Source of the DNA: Candidatus Bipolaricaulota bacterium
GTDB taxonomy: Bacteria; Bipolaricaulota; Bipolaricaulia; Bipolaricaulales; Bipolaricaulaceae
Length of the DNA: 8,804 nucleotides
NCBI GenBank assembly: GCA_027027485.1
Contig: JALVLL010000208.1
Location: forward strand, 1-8,804
Direction: 5' to 3'
The notes under the pieces are model-generated. The model had not been told where the DNA came from, did no database searches, and worked only from the letters and a program-made list of their open reading frames with translations. Both the position numbers and the translations under genes were made by a program. Below are positions 1 to 5,829 of this stretch, piece by piece (positions within the stretch are counted from its first letter, which is position 1; each line of letters starts with the position of its first letter).

Positions 1-244
1 ATTCGATCCCTATCCTGAGGCAGCGCATCCCCGAGGCCTCGGCCAGGTCGTGGATCCTCTTGAAGTTCTTCCAGTAACCGGTACCGCGCTCCGGCAGGTC
101 CCCGCTCACACGGCCCGTGATCACATTGCCCGGATATCGCGCCCACAGGTACCAATCGGAGCGATCGTCGACATCATCCCCCGCTCCCATCTCGAACTGG
201 AACCCGGAAAGCGATGAGCCAAAGAGGAAATCCTTCGGAAACAC
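1..244 (-). CDS. GH1 beta-glycosidase, archaeal type (N-terminal part, runs off the window)
   Basis: Retaining beta-glycosidase that would hydrolyse beta-linked disaccharides or short oligosaccharides in the cytoplasm; no signal peptide is present. The first 81 residues are visible. They start FPKDFLFGSS, then show GFQFEMG (residues 14-20), SDWYLW (29-34), the VSGDLPERGTGYW block (46-58) and a final GMRCLRIGIE. From family knowledge this succession is that of Sulfolobus LacS and Pyrococcus beta-glycosidases (FGxSxxGFQxEMG, SGDLPExGPGYW) rather than the usual bacterial GH1 start. Gln16 would be the conserved glycone-binding Gln. Both catalytic glutamates lie outside the window, so activity cannot be judged. 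The start is GTG, preceded by AGGAGG ending 6 nt upstream inside the last codons of the upstream ATPase, whose stop is 3 nt away. It is the sixth gene of the transport operon, which supports import followed by intracellular hydrolysis. Family assignment is firm; the substrate is not known. Confidence 0.88.
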   Translation of the reverse strand, partial: MFPKDFLFGSSLSGFQFEMGAGDDVDDRSDWYLWARYPGNVITGRVSGDLPERGTGYWKNFKRIHDLAEASGMRCLRIGIE

Positions 245-247
245 CTC

Positions 248-1186
248 TCACCTCCTCCAGCAAGCCGCCCAGTGCCCCGGCCTCACCTCTTCGAGCACCG
301 GATCGCGGCACCGGGACTCGTTGTAGTGGGGGCAGCGGGCGGCATAGCGGCATATGTCCCTGTCTTTTATATCCGCCGCCGTTCCCGCGATGTTCGGTAT
401 CCCTCCCTTCCATTTCCGCTCCAGGGTGGGGACCGCCTCGAGAAGGAAGGCGGTATAGGGGTGGACGGGGTTCCCAAAGACCTCTTCGGGGGGACCGTAC
501 TCCATCACCGCGCCTTGGTACATGATCACGATCCGATCGCTTAGGTAGTAGCCCAGCGAGAGATCATGGGTGATGAAGAGGACCCCCCCGCCCCGCTCCC
601 TGAGCTTGAGAAGTATATCCAACACCTCGACCCTGGTGGAGGCATCCAACATGCTCACGATCTCGTCGGCCACAAGGAGCTTGACATCCAAAAGGAAGAC
701 CCGGGCGATGAGGAAGCGCTGAAGCTGTCCCCCGGAAAGCTGATGGGGAAACTTGTTCAAAACCTCCTTGGGATTGAGCCCCACCTCTTTCAGCGCCTCC
801 ACCACGTGTTGCTCCCAATCCCGGGGAGGTACCTTGGGAAAGAAGGAGCGGCGGATCATCCAGAAGATCCGGTCCGCCTTGAAGATGGGGTTGTAAGATG
901 AGAACGGGTCCTGGAAGACCCCCTGTACCTTTCGGTAGTAGTGTTTGAGCTTCCGCTTTCCCATTAGATTTACATCCCGGCCCTCGAAAAGGATCCTTCC
1001 CGACGTGGGCCGGATCAGCCGCAGGACCATCTTCCCGATGGTGGTCTTCCCGCTTCCGCTCTCCCCCACCAAGGAAACGATGGTTCCCGCGGGTACATCT
1101 AAGGAAACTCGATCCACCGCCAGGAGTCCCCGGCTCCCGAATGCTCCCACCCGATAGACTTTGGTGACCTCCTTCAGCTCAAGCAT
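248..1186 (-). CDS. ABC transporter ATPase, Dpp/Opp family (DppF/OppF-like)
   Basis: Second ATPase of the oligosaccharide/peptide-type importer, 312 residues, acting on the cytoplasmic face of the permease pair. Visible motifs are Walker A GESGSGKTT (41-49), Q-loop Gln92 in FQDP, signature LSGGQLQR (150-157), Walker B KLLVADE ending at catalytic Glu175, and switch His207 in FITHDLS. The C-terminal oligopeptide-transporter extension contains HPYT (242-245) and four cysteines (279, 285, 293, 309), the pattern usual in this subfamily. The motif after Walker B is DEIVSMLD where most family members have DEPTSALD. Start choice: the open frame extends 53 codons upstream, but homology begins at MLELKEV, so the ATG at 1186 is used. 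It overlaps the preceding ATPase by 8 nt and follows a G-rich stretch (GGGGGGAAA). Substrate specificity comes from the partner proteins. All nucleotide-binding motifs are intact. Confidence 0.93.
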   Translation of the reverse strand: MLELKEVTKVYRVGAFGSRGLLAVDRVSLDVPAGTIVSLVGESGSGKTTIGKMVLRLIRPTSGRILFEGRDVNLMGKRKLKHYYRKVQGVFQDPFSSYNPIFKADRIFWMIRRSFFPKVPPRDWEQHVVEALKEVGLNPKEVLNKFPHQLSGGQLQRFLIARVFLLDVKLLVADEIVSMLDASTRVEVLDILLKLRERGGGVLFITHDLSLGYYLSDRIVIMYQGAVMEYGPPEEVFGNPVHPYTAFLLEAVPTLERKWKGGIPNIAGTAADIKDRDICRYAARCPHYNESRCRDPVLEEVRPGHWAACWRR

Positions 1187-2138
1187 CGCCGGTTTCCCCC
1201 CAGCAGGCGACGAGATGCCCCGGTCCCACCTCAAGGAGTGGGGGCTCCTCCGTGCAACGCTCAAACGCCTCTGGACACCGCTCTCTGAACCGACAGCCTT
1301 TCGGGGGAGAAAGCAACGCCGGCGGCTGTCCCGGAATTCCCACAAGGGGGTGCTCCGTGTGCCTGAGGCCCACTTTGGGAAGGGAGGAAAGGAGGAGCTT
1401 CGTGTAGGGATGCCGGCATCCCCCGATCAATTTTTCGCACGGGAGGATCTCGGCCACCTTTCCGGCATACATCACCAGCACCCTATCGGCGATCTGATAG
1501 AGGACCGAGAGATCATGGGTGATGAAGGCCAGAGAGCCTACGAACCCCTCCCTCACGAACCCCTGAAGCATTATCACCACCGCCTTTTGGGTGGAGACAT
1601 CCAGGGCGGAGGTGATCTCGTCGGCGAACATCACCTCTGGGTCCAGGAGCGAAGCCTGCACCATCACCACCCGTTGCCTCATTCCCCCAGAAAGCTCGAA
1701 GGGATACATCCTCAGGACCGTTTGAGGTAAGTTCACAAATTCAAGCCTCTCCCTCAGCTTCCGTTTTAGATCTCCATCGAAAGGGATGCCAAGATCCATC
1801 ACAAGGTCCCTGAAGATCCGTCCGAGCTTGCGCGTGGGGTTCAGGGCGTCCATGGCGTACTGGGGTATCAGGGAGATCCTCCGGTAGCGGAAGCGACGCA
1901 TAGCGTCGTAGTCGGCGATGGGAAGCTCATCTTTTCCTAGAAATACCTTCCCGCCGATGTACTCCATGGGAGGCTTGAGGAGGACCAGGGCGTTGGCCAG
2001 CGTCGATTTCCCACATCCCGACTCCCCTGCGATCCCCAGGGTCTCGCGGGGGAGGATCGAAAAGGAAACCCCGTCCACCGCCTGAACGTGTCCTTTGAGC
2101 GTGCGGTAGTAGACCCTGAGATCCCGTACCTCCAGCAT
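1179..2138 (-). CDS. ABC transporter ATPase, Dpp/Opp family (DppD/OppD-like)
   Basis: First ATPase of the importer, 319 residues, expected to pair with the following ATPase as a heterodimer. Motifs: Walker A GESGCGKST (38-46), Q-loop Gln93, signature LSGGMRQR (149-156), Walker B VMFADE with catalytic Glu174, and His208 in FITHDLS. The C-terminal extension has HPYTKLLL (243-250) and cysteines 282, 288, 295 and 312 spaced as in OppD/DppD proteins. A [4Fe-4S] cluster has been reported at this site in mycobacterial OppD, but whether this one binds a cluster is inference. The D-loop region reads DEITSALD rather than DEPTSALD. Start choice: the open frame runs upstream to 2441 through the permease gene in another frame, which is not credible. 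The ATG at 2138 shares its A with the permease stop codon (TGATG), a classic translational coupling junction. Confidence 0.94.
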   Translation of the reverse strand: MLEVRDLRVYYRTLKGHVQAVDGVSFSILPRETLGIAGESGCGKSTLANALVLLKPPMEYIGGKVFLGKDELPIADYDAMRRFRYRRISLIPQYAMDALNPTRKLGRIFRDLVMDLGIPFDGDLKRKLRERLEFVNLPQTVLRMYPFELSGGMRQRVVMVQASLLDPEVMFADEITSALDVSTQKAVVIMLQGFVREGFVGSLAFITHDLSVLYQIADRVLVMYAGKVAEILPCEKLIGGCRHPYTKLLLSSLPKVGLRHTEHPLVGIPGQPPALLSPPKGCRFRERCPEAFERCTEEPPLLEVGPGHLVACWGETGDA

Positions 2139-2986
2139 CACTTCTCCCTGAGCCTCGGGTTGAACGCCTCGTCCAATCCCACATTGGTGAGGTAAAGCCC
2201 GCCGACGATGAGGGTAATCGCGAGCCCTGGGGGCACGATCCACCACCACATCCCCAGGTGAACCGCGTTCCAAAGGACGGCGTACTGGAGCATAAGTCCC
2301 AGGGAGATCCCTCGGGTAGGGCCGAGGCCGATGAAATCCAGGCCCACCGCGGCCAGGATCGCCCCGCCGAACTGGAGGATAAAGACCATGAAAACGTAGG
2401 AGAGCATGTTGGGGGCGATCTCGTAGAGGATGATCCTCCAAGTGGGGACGGCACTTATCCGCGCTAGATCCACGAACTCCCGGGCCCGTAAGGAGAGGGT
2501 TTGGGCTCTCACAGCCCGGGCCGTCCAGGGCCAGGCAGTAAATCCGATGATCACGCTCTGGATGAGGACTCCGCGGTAGGGAAGGTAGGCGGCGATGATG
2601 ATGAGGAGGGCCAAGGTGGGGATGACGATAAGGATGTTAGTGAACATCATGAGGAGCTCATCCACGAATCCCCCCATGTACCCGGCGAAGAAACCCACCA
2701 AAAGGCCGATGAGAGTGGCGATCCCCCCGCCCAGGAGCCCCACGAGGAAGGAGGAACGCAGCCCGTGGACGAATTGTGAGAAGATATCCTGGCCGAAGGT
2801 GTTGGTGCCGAGCCAGTATTCCCGGCTCGGGGGGTGATATCCCGGTCCCACGTAATCCAGGGGGTCATAGCGGGCGATGTAGGGCCCCACCAAGGCCAGG
2901 ATCAAGAAGAAAAGCACAAATCCCACTCCGACGCGGAGCTTGTTGTTCCGTAGCGCGAAATAGAGGATCTCCCTCCCCCCACTCAT
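2138..2986 (-). CDS. ABC transporter permease, DppC/OppC-like
   Basis: Second membrane subunit of the importer, 282 residues. The N-terminal segment REILYFALRNNKLRVG precedes TM1 (about 19-38), as in DppC proteins. Next come the periplasmic HPPSREYWLGTNTFGQDIFSQ segment (51-71) and hydrophobic segments near 79-101, 112-133, 140-155, 195-217 and 248-266. The family-typical WLGTNxxGQDxxSxxxxG motif is clear. The cytoplasmic EAA loop that docks on the ATPase is REFVDLARISAVPTWRIILYEIAPN (169-193). The position normally filled by the conserved EAA glycine is Ala179 here. The ATG is separated from the preceding permease stop by a single base, and the stop overlaps the next ATG by one base, so expression is probably coupled. 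Family and role are secure; substrate is inferred from the binding protein and the GH1 neighbour. Confidence 0.94.
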   Translation of the reverse strand: MSGGREILYFALRNNKLRVGVGFVLFFLILALVGPYIARYDPLDYVGPGYHPPSREYWLGTNTFGQDIFSQFVHGLRSSFLVGLLGGGIATLIGLLVGFFAGYMGGFVDELLMMFTNILIVIPTLALLIIIAAYLPYRGVLIQSVIIGFTAWPWTARAVRAQTLSLRAREFVDLARISAVPTWRIILYEIAPNMLSYVFMVFILQFGGAILAAVGLDFIGLGPTRGISLGLMLQYAVLWNAVHLGMWWWIVPPGLAITLIVGGLYLTNVGLDEAFNPRLREK

Positions 2987-2987
2987 C

Positions 2988-3977
2988 TCAACGCCCCCCG
3001 CTGTAGGCGTACCTCACCCGGGGGTCGATGAAAACGTAGGCCAAATCCACAAAAAAGTTCGCCAAAAGGACCCCGATCACGATGAACAAAAAACACCCCT
3101 GGATGAGGAAGTAGTCCTGGTTCAGGATCCCCTGGAGGAGGAGATACCCGATTCCGGGGTACGAGAAGACCACCTCGGTGGTCACCTGCCCCGCCACGAT
3201 GGTCCCGAGCTGTAGCGCCAACCCGGTGACCTGGGGGAGGACCGCGTTCCTGAAGGCGTAACGGCGGATGAGCCTTTGGGAAGCCCCCAGGGACTCGAGG
3301 TAACGGGAGTAGTTGGCCTCGAGCTCGTAGATGATCATGTTCCGCATTCCAATGGCCCAGCCACCGAGCATCACGAGGCACAATGATAGGAACGGGAGGA
3401 TCCAGTGGTGGAGAAAGTCTAAGATGAATCTTAACGAAAGCTCAGGTTGCAAGGAGAAGCCGTAGGCCCCGGCGATGGGGAACGCTCTCAAGACCACTCC
3501 CAATCCCCACGCCAACAGGATTCCAAGCCAAAGGTAGGGGGTGGCGGTAAGGATGTAAAATAGGGGGAGAAGGGTTGAATCAAGCCTTCTCCTACGGGCC
3601 GCTATCGCCCCGATCCCATTCCCCAAGATCCAGCTCACTAGGATCGCGGGAAGCAGTACCACGAGCGTGTAGGGGATCGCCTCAGCGATGGCCTCCATTA
3701 CCGGCTTGGGGTAAAGGTAGATACTGATCCCGAGGTCCCCCCGTAGAAGGGCCTTCCAGAAGTTCAGATATTGTCGCCAGATGGGGAGATCCAACTGGAA
3801 GGCCTTGGTAAGATAGCTGTGGATCACCTTGGTAGCCTCGGGGAGCCCAGCGAAACGGGAGATGAGGACCATGATGGGATCCCCGGGCATGAACCGTGGA
3901 ATGAGCCAATTAATCGTGACGGCGAAGATGAAGGTGAGGCTATAGATGAAAAACTTCCTTCCCAGATACCTTCCCAT
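2988..3977 (-). CDS. ABC transporter permease, DppB/OppB-like
   Basis: First membrane subunit of the importer, 329 residues, forming the translocation path with the DppC-like subunit. It begins MGRYLGRKFFIYSLTFIFAV with TM1 at about 9-27, followed by the family hallmark PRFMPGDPI (27-35). Further hydrophobic segments lie near 102-121, 135-162, 193-212, 250-275 and 292-317, the usual six-helix layout. The EAA loop YSRYLESLGASQRLIRRYAFRNAVLP (223-248) keeps the conserved glycine (Gly231). The C-terminus DLAYVFIDPRVRYA is typical of DppB. The ATG at 3977 has a GGGAG site 5 nt upstream. The gene lies 60 nt after the binding-protein gene, and a strong hairpin sits in that gap, so its expression may be lower than that of the binding protein. 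Confidence 0.95.
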   Translation of the reverse strand: MGRYLGRKFFIYSLTFIFAVTINWLIPRFMPGDPIMVLISRFAGLPEATKVIHSYLTKAFQLDLPIWRQYLNFWKALLRGDLGISIYLYPKPVMEAIAEAIPYTLVVLLPAILVSWILGNGIGAIAARRRRLDSTLLPLFYILTATPYLWLGILLAWGLGVVLRAFPIAGAYGFSLQPELSLRFILDFLHHWILPFLSLCLVMLGGWAIGMRNMIIYELEANYSRYLESLGASQRLIRRYAFRNAVLPQVTGLALQLGTIVAGQVTTEVVFSYPGIGYLLLQGILNQDYFLIQGCFLFIVIGVLLANFFVDLAYVFIDPRVRYAYSGGR

Positions 3978-4002
3978 GTCCGCTCCCGTGCGAGGGACTG
4001 AA

Positions 4003-4030
4003 GGGCCGGGGGCATGGGTACCCCCGGCCC
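4003..4030 (-). promoter_or_regulatory. Intercistronic hairpin between binding-protein and permease genes
   Basis: A perfect inverted repeat: GGGCCGGGGG at 4003-4012 and its exact complement CCCCCGGCCC at 4021-4030, with an 8-nt loop. In the transcript it lies just after the binding-protein stop codon and before the permease ribosome-binding site. On the transcribed minus strand it is followed by TTCAGTCC, with no T-run, so it is not a standard intrinsic terminator. In many ABC operons such a structure stabilises the 3' end of the binding-protein message or partly attenuates downstream genes. The structure is seen directly; its role is inference. Confidence 0.75.
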
Positions 4031-4037
4031 GGTAGCT

Positions 4038-5723
4038 TCACTGGGAGGTGATGCCCATCAAGGTCATGATCCCGCCGAGTTGCCACCATCCGCCCCAACT
4101 GATGGGTACGGCATAGGGATTATCCACACTGGGCCAGTTCTTCCACACTGCGGTGGAAGCATGGAACCAGGCACCATTGTACCAAAGAGGTATCTGCGGC
4201 ATCTCTTTGAGGAAGATCTCGGCGATCTTCGCCACCACTTCCTTGGCCGCGGCCACATCATCCCAGGGGGTGCGGTTCAGGTCCTCCACAAGCTCCATGA
4301 GCTTGGGGTTTTCGTAGCGTCCGAAGTTCCCGGAGTACATCGGCCCCTCCACTACCGGCTGGAAGAGCCAGTTGTAGAGGGTCCACACCGTGGCGGAAAT
4401 GGTACTCCCGAAATTGTTGAGGAGGATATCGAAGGTCCCGTTGTACATGTCCTCGGCGTACTTGCTGAAGTCGGGGAATTTGGCCTCGACGTCGATGCCC
4501 ACATCCCGAAGTTGCTCCGCGATGATCTTGATGGACTCCATCCAGTCGGTCCAGCCGAAGGGAACGATGATGGAGAGGTGCATTCTCTCCCCCTCGGGGG
4601 TCTCGCGGAGGCCGTCACCGTCCCGATCCACAAATCCAGCGGCGTCAAGGATCTCCTCGGCCTTGGCGGGATTGTAGGAGAAGCCGTACTCCTTCACGAC
4701 CTCCTCGGGGTAAACGCTCATCCAGGAATCGATGGGCACGAACCCCACGGGATTGGCCACGGTGACCTGCTTTTCGAACACCGTGTCCACGATCTTTCGG
4801 GGATCGATGGCGAATGCCATCGCCCGGCGGAAGGCCGGGTTATCCAAGGGCGGCTTTTTTGTGTTGAGAAAGAGGAAGGCGGTGTTGGCCGGGAGCATAT
4901 AGGGGGGTTCAGGGTAGAAGGTGTGGATCCCGTAGAACTTCACGAGCCGCGGGATCCCGGGAAGGAAGTAGTTGCTCCAGTCGAGCTCCCCTTTGAGGAG
5001 CTGTCCCAAGGCGACGTTGTTGCTCACGAACCTCAAGTAGACGATGTACTTGGGCGAGGGCTTGAGCCCGAGGAGCTCCGTCCCCCACCAGTCCTCGTTG
5101 CGGATGTAGACCTGACGGTCGGAGGTATGAGGACCGAATACGTAGGGGCCGGAACCGATCCCCCCTTCGTTGGATCCCGAGAGCACTTCTTCCTCGCTCC
5201 TCCCTTCCCAGAGGTGCTTGGGGAGGATAGGGATCTGGTACAGGTTGTACTGCCATTCGTGGTAATGGGGGTCGGAGAAAACGAACTCCAGCGTGAGATC
5301 ATCCACCACCACGATCTCCGAGAGCCACTCCCACAGGCCGCTGTAATAGATCCCGGGGAATTTCCGCGCTAGTTCGAAGGTAAACTTCACATCCTGAACG
5401 GTAAGGGGGGTGCCATCGGTCCAAGAGATCCCGGCCCTAAGGCGTAAACGGTAGGTATCCGGGGCGACCCATGAACCTTCCTCGGCAAGCCAAGGGATGA
5501 ATTCGTTCTTCAGGGGATCATAGAGGAAGAGGGTTTCATACACCAGGCCGATTGTACCGGTGGTACAGGCCCAGGGGACGATGGGGTTCCAGTTGCTGGG
5601 GGGAGCCCAGAGGCCGCCGCCGGCGTAGATGGTCTCTTGGCGGGGGTAGCTCTGGGTAGAGGCGACGTTTGAAACCGCTACCAAAAAGACAAGGGCCAAT
5701 AACACAAATCGCCGGGGATTCAC
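4038..5723 (-). CDS. ABC transporter solute-binding protein, SBP_bac_5 family, cellobiose/beta-oligosaccharide type
   Basis: Extracytoplasmic receptor of the importer, 561 residues from the chosen GTG. Signal peptide: two Arg near the N-terminus, a hydrophobic core (LLALVFLVAV), then likely cleavage after VAS at about residue 22. No lipobox cysteine is present, so the mature protein should be soluble in a periplasm. The mature start QETIYAGGGLWAPPSNWNP, then GLVYETLFLYDPL, the FGWTDWM segment (about 389-395) and the C-terminal WNGGWW-like tryptophan-rich region (ISWGGWWQLGG) match what I know of the Thermotoga maritima cellobiose-binding protein TM0031. A DRDGDGLRE loop (366-374) looks like a calcium-binding EF-hand-type loop. 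Start choice: an in-frame GTG at 5732 lies inside the Shine-Dalgarno sequence, whereas the GTG at 5723 is 7 nt after GGGAGGT. First gene of the operon. Substrate is inferred, with a dipeptide or other beta-glycan oligomer as the alternative. Confidence 0.93.
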   Translation of the reverse strand: MNPRRFVLLALVFLVAVSNVASTQSYPRQETIYAGGGLWAPPSNWNPIVPWACTTGTIGLVYETLFLYDPLKNEFIPWLAEEGSWVAPDTYRLRLRAGISWTDGTPLTVQDVKFTFELARKFPGIYYSGLWEWLSEIVVVDDLTLEFVFSDPHYHEWQYNLYQIPILPKHLWEGRSEEEVLSGSNEGGIGSGPYVFGPHTSDRQVYIRNEDWWGTELLGLKPSPKYIVYLRFVSNNVALGQLLKGELDWSNYFLPGIPRLVKFYGIHTFYPEPPYMLPANTAFLFLNTKKPPLDNPAFRRAMAFAIDPRKIVDTVFEKQVTVANPVGFVPIDSWMSVYPEEVVKEYGFSYNPAKAEEILDAAGFVDRDGDGLRETPEGERMHLSIIVPFGWTDWMESIKIIAEQLRDVGIDVEAKFPDFSKYAEDMYNGTFDILLNNFGSTISATVWTLYNWLFQPVVEGPMYSGNFGRYENPKLMELVEDLNRTPWDDVAAAKEVVAKIAEIFLKEMPQIPLWYNGAWFHASTAVWKNWPSVDNPYAVPISWGGWWQLGGIMTLMGITSQ

Positions 5724-5730
5724 GAAAACC

Positions 5731-5737
5731 ACCTCCC
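5731..5737 (-). promoter_or_regulatory. Ribosome-binding site that fixes the GTG start of the binding protein
   Basis: GGGAGGT on the minus strand, 7 nt before the GTG at 5723. The longer open frame would begin with the GTG at 5730-5732, which overlaps this site, so the shorter start is preferred. Confidence 0.75.
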
Positions 5738-5758
5738 GAAAGGATAATCACAGTAAAA

Positions 5759-5788
5759 AGTATACCGCGGTGTCCCCTCCTACGTCAA
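5759..5788 (-). promoter_or_regulatory. Sigma70-like promoter of the transport operon
   Basis: On the minus strand, TTGACG (5788-5783) is followed by an 18-nt spacer and TATACT (5764-5759). Each hexamer matches the consensus in five of six positions. The expected transcription start is near 5752, giving a leader of about 29 nt that contains the GGGAGGT ribosome-binding site. A short perfect palindrome ACCGCGGT (5764-5771) lies at the spacer/-10 boundary. The LacI-type operator candidate directly abuts the -35 element. Confidence 0.72.
5764..5771. repeat. Short palindrome ACCGCGGT in the operon promoter spacer
   Basis: An 8-bp perfect palindrome next to the -10 element of the transport operon. 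Its left part belongs to TACCGC (5763-5768), which recurs at 5793-5798 inside the operator candidate, exactly 30 bp away. It could be a second, weaker regulator contact site. It is short enough to be chance. Confidence 0.35.
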
Positions 5789-5804
5789 TTGGTACCGCTT
5801 CCAA
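5789..5804. promoter_or_regulatory. Candidate LacI-family operator
   Basis: TTGGTACCGCTTCCAA is an imperfect 16-bp palindrome centred on CG at 5796-5797. Twelve of sixteen positions are symmetric, including the TTGG/CCAA arms. LacI/GalR proteins typically bind even-length palindromes with a central CG, and the LacI gene starts 26 bp away. The site abuts the -35 of the transport operon and overlaps the expected -35 area of the lacI-type gene, so one bound dimer could affect both directions. Binding by this regulator is inference. Confidence 0.6.
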
Positions 5805-5826
5805 AAGCCGTCACCCCGCATATAAT
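5798..5826 (+). promoter_or_regulatory. Promoter of the LacI-family gene, apparently giving a leaderless mRNA
   Basis: A perfect TATAAT lies at 5821-5826, only 3 nt before the ATG at 5830 and 9 nt before the in-frame ATG at 5836. A weak -35 (CTTCCA, three of six matches) lies 17 nt upstream, inside the operator candidate. No Shine-Dalgarno-like sequence precedes either ATG. Transcription would begin at or beside the start codon. Confidence 0.6.
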
Positions 5827-5829
5827 TCG

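Noticed and set aside
1187..1345. Upstream extension of the second ATPase gene to 1345
   Set aside because: The extra 53 codons lie inside the first ATPase gene and are Arg/Ser-rich without homology. The ATG at 1186 begins the conserved domain.
557..1527. A 22-nt identical direct repeat at 557-578 and 1506-1527
   Set aside because: Both copies encode the conserved switch-histidine segment (FITHDLS) of the two paralogous ATPases, so the identity is explained by protein conservation and not by a mobile or regulatory repeat.
1161..1730. A 189-codon plus-strand open frame opposite the first ATPase
   Set aside because: It is antisense to a gene with intact Walker A, signature and Walker B motifs, and has no motif of its own.
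2139..2441. Upstream extension of the first ATPase gene to 2441
   Set aside because: The extra 101 codons overlap the DppC-like permease gene in another frame. ATPase homology starts at MLEVRDL, whose ATG overlaps the permease stop.
4014..5372. A 452-codon plus-strand open frame opposite the binding-protein gene
   Set aside because: It is antisense to a well-supported SBP_bac_5 gene. Its translation is rich in His, Gly, Glu and Val, without domain motifs, as expected of a GC-rich shadow frame.
5770..5829. GTG at 5770 as start of the LacI-family protein
   Set aside because: It would place the operator candidate and the TATAAT inside the coding region. The added 20 residues do not resemble the family N-terminus.
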